Made by a program: the position numbers and the translations under genes. Positions 56,783-64,000 of a stretch of 64,000 bases of DNA are shown piece after piece (position 1 is the first letter of the stretch; the number at the start of each line of letters is the position of its first letter). Below the pieces are notes generated by a model. It did no database searches and was not told the origin of the DNA. It worked only from the letters and a program-made list of their open reading frames with translations. The stretch is from Papaver somniferum (lineage: Eukaryota; Streptophyta; Magnoliopsida; Ranunculales; Papaveraceae): positions 116,663,120 through 116,727,119 of the forward strand of contig NC_039362.1 of assembly GCF_003573695.1 (NCBI RefSeq), read 5' to 3'.

Positions 56783-59700
56783 ATCTCCCCCTTTTTCAAT
56801 TTTAGTGACAAAACTATTAATACATATGGAATACAAAAACGATAAACTTTAGTGGCTCCTATTCCATTGTCTAATCTTGAACGTTCCCTGAAATCTTCGT
56901 CCTTCCAAGTACTCCAATGATCCCAAAGGTTGTAAGTTTAGCACCACCGTTGTTGAATATCCGTAGCTATAACAATGAGAGAAATCGAGATTCTCGATCA
57001 TTATTATACAGTGTCATAGTCATTATGTAACATAAAATACTCCATCTCGATATGTATCACTTCCCCTTAGTGAATACTCCATCTCGATCATGGAAACCAC
57101 CCCCTTATACAATGATCCGAAAACCATATGTATTTGTAGTGTGAACTACATTATTTTCCCCCCTTTTTGTCATAAAATTGGCAAAGGTAAAAGAATGGGA
57201 TCATAATGAAATTTCCACAAGAGACATTTCATAGACTAAAAGAAAAATACATACCAACTTAATTTAGATGCAATCATAAAACCGAAGCTAAATGCATTCA
57301 TCAAGGAGTTTTAAGATACAAGATAACCCCTATAAAATTCCACAACCGCACACCCCGCAAGATATTACCATTAAGCACAAGTTCAAAAGAACTCTCCCCC
57401 ATTTGATGTCATTCCCGAAAGAACAACAAGAGCGAGCTTAATTTCGAAAGAAAAAGAAGGATTTTTAATTGGACACCAAAAACCATGGAAATGATTTTCT
57501 ATATCCAAAACTCAACCAAATTAATCACAAGTAAACCCATGATTAATTTAATTGGAATACGCAACTAAATCAAACCACAAAAGTGATCAATTTAATTGAT
57601 TGTGCTCAACATAAGAAAACTCAGGGAGCTACGACTAAGATATCCACACTAAGATGACTACCTTAATCGTTCAAATACTCAACATAAGGAAAACCTTACA
57701 GAATATACGACTACATAAACCAATAGAACATGATTAGTATAGGCGTTCATATACTCAACACAAGAACTTGTGGAATATATGAAAACTCAACTAGACTAAT
57801 TACAAGAGAACCCATAATTAATTGGAATGGAATCAAAGAACCAAACTAATCACGAAGGTAATCAATTTAATTGTCAAAAGTTTTGCTCGACAAAAGAAGA
57901 CTTTCGGAGCAAATAACTAAATAACCAACCAAGATGAATAATTTAGTTCATAATGCTCAACATATAGCATCTTATGGAACAACCAACAAAGCCAATAAGA
58001 ATAATCGACTTAGTTGTATCGTGATCAACATAAGACACACAATAGAGCCTTCACGGTAATACAAAAAGAATGTATCAATGAAGATCAATACCGTGGAATA
58101 CATACAAGGATCTATTCTATCTTTCCATCACTATATGCATAATGACATAATAGACTTTATCCTTGTCACATAAAAGATTTTATCCTATTTTCCATCAAAT
58201 AAATGACTGCATAGGCATAACTTTTGTATTTGTCAAAAGTCCATTCGTCCTTTCATCAATACGAAAACCAATTCATGAACGACTTTACTTTTGACAACAT
58301 ATGGGACCTTCAAGTTCACGGACGCAAACAATACATATCCCATAAAAATATTGCAATATCACAAAATCATAAAGATTAATACTGCAATATCATCACCCTC
58401 CAAATATTTTTAGAATTTAAAACCAATAAACCTAAAAAATAAACATAAGAAGATGAAAACAAAATAGCTATGTGTAGTCACAATCTTCGCTATTCCAAAC
58501 TCTAGTAATCCTTCTCAAAAACAAGAATACATTCTCATAAAAGGTTTCCTAGGCATCAAGACAAACTCGTAATGCACATATAAGATGATTTGTCCTTAGA
58601 GGGTAGAATCAATCATTTTCGCCCGGATTTACACCAAGAATAGCTACCAAAGGCGTATAAAAATATTTTCACAAAGAAGAACATACAAAGTCACGAACGA
58701 CCATGCACCATAGTTCACAAAGGATGATTGTGAACATTCAAGAATCCCATAGCAATGGGTACTAATTTCCATTCTTGAACTTCCTTCTTTGTGATTCACC
58801 AACAACATTCTAGTAAAAGCTACAAATTAGCTTAGAAGATTATTACTCCAAGAATCCAAGTGCCCAAGTCCAAGAGAAGTGGAACAAGTGCGACGAAATG
58901 GAGCAAAACACTCAAAAACAAGAGATAGGACAAATACCAATCTTAACTCATCCAAAATTAATAATTCTCATCCATTTTGAAGATAATTCAAAGAGGAAGA
59001 GAATTCAAAAAGAATGGGTTCGTTCCGAGTTCGGACGAAGAAGTTACGGCCAAGACAAGTTTACCGAATATCGACGTCAAGTATGCATACGGGTTTGCAA
59101 GCGAATTTTCATGACAAAAAAAGTTTGCAGACTGGGTTTGCGAACTTAAACCCCTGGATTTTGATTTTAAATGATGGTATGCATCCTTGGAATGTGTACC
59201 GTGAAGTCCAAACATCCCGAACAACTATTTTCAAACCTAAACATATAAAAACCTTAAACACGGATCAAGCTAGGTAGAAATGAACGATAAGCAAGGTACA
59301 TGGATCATAATAAGTACTTAAGCAAGTAAAAACACAAAAATTTCTCAAGTTTATAGACATACCTTTTTATAAGAATTCAATCGAATTCTACAACCTTACT
59401 GAATACAATCTGTGTGCCCCAGTTCTCGTGCTTCCTTTACCGTAACAGGGCATTCCTTGGTGAGGATGCACTTTCAACACAAACAAGTTGTGTTGAGATG
59501 AACATTGTCTTGCTCACCATGGCACCAAGAGAGAGTTCTTTCCAACAACTCTTAAATCTTGTAGTGTTGAGAAACAACCAAGGAACTGTTTTTATAAGTC
59601 TATCAAAGAACTTCAAGGGAACCCAAAAAGATTTGTGTTTCTGATTTCTTGTTTTCCAACTTATAAAAAACAGTTTCTGCAGATAGTTTTTAGTACTGCG

Positions 59701-60249
59701 AAGGGAAACTCTTTTGATGAAAAGAGACGTCCTAGATTCTTTATAAAAGAACACAATACTATTATCTTGATAGGAAGTATCAGGAATTGAGCAGCGAATC
59801 AATTCATGCTTTGAGGTGATACACTCAGATGACTGAGATTTAAACTCCTCTTGTAATTAGTTTAGTTTATCACAACTAATTGGATTACGCAGAGGAGGAG
59901 CATTGCTCTCACTGATTAGTAAATCAATATCAACCTCAACATGAATATTATTCATCATAACTTGATTTAGCCTGTCAAGAGATTCTTGCTCTCTCTGGAG
60001 GTATAACTCAACATCAAGAGATAAGCTCTTCTTTTCAAGCCCTGAAAACACTTCAAGGGATTTTAAACCTGGTGGAGGTTTAGATGGAATTTCTTCTAAA
60101 GATTTTATTAAATCAGTCATGGAAGGGAATTCTGAAATCCCTGGATATGGTGGTGCATTTATTGAGATAGCACTACTGTCCATAGATTCAGATCGCTACA
60201 AACACAGACTTGTAAGGTCTTAAACGTGTTTGCCTGCTCCGATACCAAT
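56783..60249 (-). mobile_element. Array internal region 3 (3467 bp)
   Basis: Polypurine-tract complement 56783-56797, primer site 60236-60247. It carries the longest version of the accessory ORF, plus a 121-codon minus-strand frame at 59437-59802 (MIRCSIPDTSYQD..., no recognised domain) that is broken in unit 1. Confidence 0.88.
59857..60183 (-). CDS. Array accessory ORF, unit 3 (most complete, 108 aa)
   Basis: Starts MDSSAISINAPPYPG at 60183, 52 bp after the primer site on the minus strand, the position gag would hold. The product is acidic and probably mostly helical: TDLIKSLEEIPSKPPPGLKS, then KSLSLDVELYLQREQESLDR, NIHVEVDIDLLISES, ending SCDKLN. It resembles the middle of ORF1 in element C (36509-37278). 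No known catalytic or nucleic-acid-binding motif is visible. It may be a short accessory protein, or the remnant of a longer gag-replacing ORF. Units 1 and 2 carry disrupted versions. Confidence 0.5.
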   Translation of the reverse strand: MDSSAISINAPPYPGISEFPSMTDLIKSLEEIPSKPPPGLKSLEVFSGLEKKSLSLDVELYLQREQESLDRLNQVMMNNIHVEVDIDLLISESNAPPLRNPISCDKLN

Positions 60250-62649
60250 TGAAAAAGCGGGGGTCTAATAACACCACCCAATTCGATTAGCAATCTGTAT
60301 GGACAAACTTCGAAATACGTTGCTAGAGAATCAACTAGACAGTCAGATTCAATCTAGATTAAAGTATCTCAAGGAGTCAATATCTCTCACTTGTTTTGAT
60401 TTACTCAAGATAAAACAATAGAGTCTTTAATCAAACACAAGGAATAACTTGGACGGTACCAAAGACCAATATCCAAGGATCAATCAATATCAATCAACAA
60501 CCAAAGGTTGGGTTTCCAATTGATGATCTTTAACGCACAACCTGTATTATTTAAATTATATAAAATATAATGCGGAAAAGAAATAACATAGACACTAGAA
60601 GTTTTGTTAACGAGGAAACCGCAAATGCAGAAAAACCCCGGGACCTAGTCCAGATTGAATACACACTGTATTAAGCCGCTACAGACACTAGCCTACTCCA
60701 AGCTAACTTCGGACTGGACTATAGTTGAACCCAAATTAGTCTCCCACTAATTCAAGGTACAGTTGTACTCCTACGCCTATGATCCCAGCAGGATACTGCG
60801 CACTTGATTCCCTTAGCTGATCTCACCCTCAACTAAGAGTTGCTGCAACCCAAAATCGCAGACTTGATAATAAACAAATCTGTCTCACACAGAAAAGTCT
60901 ATCAAAGGATAAATCTGTCTCCCACGGAAAAACCCTAGGTTTTGTTCCGTCTTAAGATATAAAATCAAGGTGAACAAGAACCAATTGATAATCCGGTCAT
61001 ATATTCCCGAAGAAAAACCTAGATTAAATAATCACCTCTCAACAATCCTTCTTGACTACACAAGCGGTTTGTCGAGGAATCACAAACAGTGATACGAAGA
61101 TGTTTGTGACTTCTTTATCTTGCCTATCGGAGATTTCTCATGATCTCAAGCCAATCAATAGATTGTACTCGTACGATAGAAGATGCAAGATCAGATCACA
61201 ACTACGATAAAAGTAGTATCGGTTGGCTTCACAATCCCAATGAAGTCTTTAAGTCGTTAACCTGGTTTTAGAGAAGAAAACCAAAGGTTAAAGGAGAATC
61301 GACTCTAGCGAGCGTACTAGTATCACACAGACGTGTGGGGATTAGTTTTGCACAATGCTAGATGTCTCCTTTATATAGCCTTCAAATCAGGGTTTTTCCT
61401 TAGTTACAAAGCAATCCATATTCACCGTTAGATGAAAACCTGATTTAGATTCAAGCTAATATTTCTCAACCGTTAGATCGAAAACTTAGCTTGTCACACA
61501 CACTTGGGTAGACGTTTACTGGGTTTGTGAAAACCATTCCCAAACGTGTACGTGTATGTTGGTTCAACATAGTAACCAAAAGGTTAACCATATGAGCAAT
61601 TCATATTAACCTAGTTCTTCTTCACCATAACTAGTTCAATGACTCAAAGAACTAGTTAGAGAGTTGTTCAATTGCTATGAGATCTTATGTAACTACAGAA
61701 GTCACAATTGAAACAAAGATGATTCGATTCGACTGAATCGCTCATGAACTTTATAGCCACGGTTTGCAAAACATTCCTTAGTAATTTAAGTTTCATGTTC
61801 AGAGCACATCTTTAGATCATAACCACTTAAGCTCACAAACAAGTTCGCGGACTTAAGGAAACCGACAGAGTTTTCCAAACTCAGCAGAAAATCTCGGCAA
61901 AGAGACTTCCGCCAGTTCGGACTAGGTTCGCGGACTGGTTCGCGGACTGAACAAGCAAACGAGTTTTGGAAAATCCCAGCAGAAATTCTCGGCAAGAGAA
62001 CTTCCGTCAGCTCGCGGACTGAGTTCGCAAACTGGGTTCGCGGACTTGGCAAAGCCAATTCCTCCGGTTTCTCTAACAACAAAGTTCGAAAACTTCGATT
62101 AAGGAATACATGGTTATGTAATCTAAACTCTCATTCCAATCATTGATACATTCTCAGAGGACGTTATATAGCCGTTATTCACAGACCGTTTCACGTCAGA
62201 GCAATTCTCAAAGTAATTGAAACTTTTCATGACTTTCGTCACTAGGTGAAGATAAACTTGATCAAAGCGAAACGCTTTACCAACACACGATTTCGAGAAA
62301 GATAAGTAGTGAATACTCACTCGAAATGTCAAATGTGTATGATCCATCTATATAGCATACGACTTTTGTCTCATAAGAAGTAGGAGATAGAATAAATAGA
62401 TTTTGAGTGATAGATAAGTTCAAGTCTCCACATACCTTTTTGTTGATGAAGTCCACGGTTCCTTGAGTAGATCTTCGTCATTGTATGATGAATCGCCATG
62501 AAGTCCTTGAGCTCAACTACACTTTTCTATCCTAGTCCAAGACTTAGCTATAATAGACTAGAAATCAAGACTCATAGTTTTGATCACTAACATTGACAAA
62601 CATGCTTGATATAGCACGCATGCGAGGTCGACCGAGCTATGCTCTAACA
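60250..62649 (-). mobile_element. Array LTR4 (2400 bp)
   Basis: Matches LTR2 and LTR3 but is about 25 bp shorter through many isolated 1-4 base deletions, most of them right of 61200. TATA box (minus strand) 61369-61377; conserved block 60606-60625. Confidence 0.88.
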
Positions 62650-64000
62650 ATCTCCCCCTTTTCAATTTTAGTGACAAAACTATTAATACATATGGAATAA
62701 AAAACGATAAACTTTAGTGGCTCCTATTCCATGTCTAATCTTGAACGTTCCCTGAAATCTTCGTCCTTCCAAGTACTCCAATGATCCCAAAGGTTGTAAG
62801 TTTAGCACCACCGTTGTTGAATATCCGTAGCTATAACAATGAGAGAAATCGAGATTCTCGATCATTATACAGTGTCATAGTATCATTATGTAACATAAAA
62901 TACTCCATCTCGATATGTATCACTCCCCTTAGTGAATACTCCATCTCGATCATGGAAACCACCCCCTTACAATGATCCGAAAACCATATGTATTTGTAGT
63001 GTGAACTACATTATTTTCCCCCTTTTTGTCATAAAATTGGCAAAGGTAAAAGAATGGGATCATAATGAAATTTCCACAAGAGACATTTCATAGACTAAAA
63101 GAAAAATACATACCAACTTAATTTAGATGCAATCATAAACCGAAGCTAAATGCATTCATCAAGGAGTTTTAAGATACAAGATAACCCCTATAAAATTCCA
63201 CACCGCACACCCCGCAAGATATTACCATTAAGCACAAGTTCAAAAGAACTCTCCCCCATTTGATGTCATTCCCGAAAGAACAACAAGAGCGAGCTTAATT
63301 TCGAAAGAAAAAGAAGGATTTTTTAATTGGACACCAAAAACCATGGAAATGATTTTCTATATCCAAAACTCAACCAAATTAATCACAAGTAAACCCATGA
63401 TTAATTTAATTGGAATACGCAACTAAATCAAACCACAAAAGTGATCAATTTAATTGATTGTGCTCAACATAAGAAAACTCAGGAGCTACGACTAAGATAT
63501 CCACACTAAGATGACTACCTTAATCGTTCAAATACTCAACATAAGGAAAACCTTAGAATATACGACTAAAAACCAATAGAACATGATTAGTATAGGCGTT
63601 CATATACTCAACACAAGAACTTGTGGAATATATGAAAACTCAACTAGACTAATTACAAGAGAACCCATAATTAATCTAATTGGAATACAAGAACCAAACT
63701 AATCACGAAGGTAATCAATTTAATTGTCAAAAGTTTTGCTCGACAAAAGAAGACTTTCGGAGCAAATAACTAAATAACCAACCAAGATGATAATTTAGTT
63801 CATAATGCTCAACATATAGCATCTTATGGAACAACCAACAAAGCCAATAAGAATAATCGACTTAGTTGTATCGTGATCAACATAAGACACACAATAGAGC
63901 CTTCACGGTAATACAAAAAGAATGATCAATGAAGATCAATACCGTGGAATACATACAAGGATCTATTCTATCTTTCCATCACTATATGCATAATGACATA
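62650..64000 (-). mobile_element. Array internal region 4 (partial)
   Basis: Starts with the polypurine-tract complement ATCTCCCCCTTTTC and follows the first 1.35 kb of the other internal regions with scattered short deletions. It runs off the window; by the array period its primer site should be near 66.1 kb. Confidence 0.85.

Larger units (their letters stand above)
42570..64000 (-). mobile_element. Tandem array of a non-autonomous Copia-type element with shared LTRs (element E)
   Basis: Order on the plus strand: LTR1 42570-44994, internal 44995-48462, LTR2 48463-50885, internal 50886-54356, LTR3 54357-56782, internal 56783-60249, LTR4 60250-62649, internal 62650 to beyond 64000. LTR starts are spaced 5893, 5894 and 5893 bp. 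All units run on the minus strand, each internal region bounded by a primer site on its right and a polypurine tract on its left. Neighbouring units share one LTR, so this is not a set of separate insertions. No gag or pol is present. The right end of the array is outside the window. Confidence 0.9.

Noticed and set aside
42570..64000. CRISPR-like or satellite array impression from the repeated blocks
   Set aside because: The period is 5.9 kb and each unit has LTR, primer-site and polypurine-tract landmarks, so it is a retrotransposon array.

Overview
This is nuclear DNA of a flowering plant, most likely a eudicot. The evidence is one multi-exon gene with plant-type GT-AG introns, AT-rich non-coding DNA, and plant families of LTR and non-LTR retrotransposons and hAT elements. 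The species cannot be fixed from the sequence alone; a Ranunculales/poppy-like genome is only a guess. There is one convincing intact host gene. Almost everything else is mobile DNA, largely nested.

Left part (1-16 kb): a decayed minus-strand LTR and internal region (about 1.2-3.7 kb); a related plus-strand LTR with an inverted internal segment (3.7-6.5 kb); a 590-bp hAT-type MITE with a perfect 8-bp target duplication (9226-9815); a C-terminal fragment of a plant reverse-transcriptase-type protein (about 9.95-10.45 kb); a DNA element with 111-bp terminal inverted repeats (10496-13900) that was later hit by a solo LTR (10784-13221, TSD CAAAG); and a 1.2-kb TIR element carrying a dense GTCGTC/GTCGGC motif cluster (14832-16059).

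Host gene (16453-19356, +): eleven coding exons give a 378-residue type II membrane glycosyltransferase of the GT14 (core-2/I-branching, DUF266) family.

Right part (19.8-64 kb) is a stack of insertions. A LINE 3' fragment (minus) is interrupted by a Ty3/gypsy element (LTR, gag, zinc knuckle, protease). The gypsy element is interrupted by a non-autonomous hAT element that captured a DJ-1/PfpI gene fragment (21721-22878, TSD GATAAACT) and by a large non-autonomous Copia-type element with about 2.8-kb LTRs (starts 23785). The 5' LTR of that Copia-type element was split at 25343 by a 9823-bp gag-only LTR retrotransposon (25344-35166, TSD TGTTG, tRNA-Asp type primer site, LTRs about 0.7% apart by eye). 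Its 3' LTR was broken at 42569 by a minus-strand array of another non-autonomous Copia-type family.

That array (42570 to beyond 64000) is the most striking structure. It is a head-to-tail series LTR-internal-LTR-internal-LTR-internal-LTR-internal with a period of 5893-5894 bp, in which neighbouring units share one LTR. The units lack gag and pol and keep only a primer site, a polypurine tract and a short acidic ORF after the primer site. A similar short ORF occurs in the outer Copia-type element, and a putative-plant-transposon (PF20167-like) domain occurs in the outer element and in the left-hand element. These families also share a 20-bp LTR block. Together this suggests a superfamily of gag/pol-less elements with its own accessory proteins.
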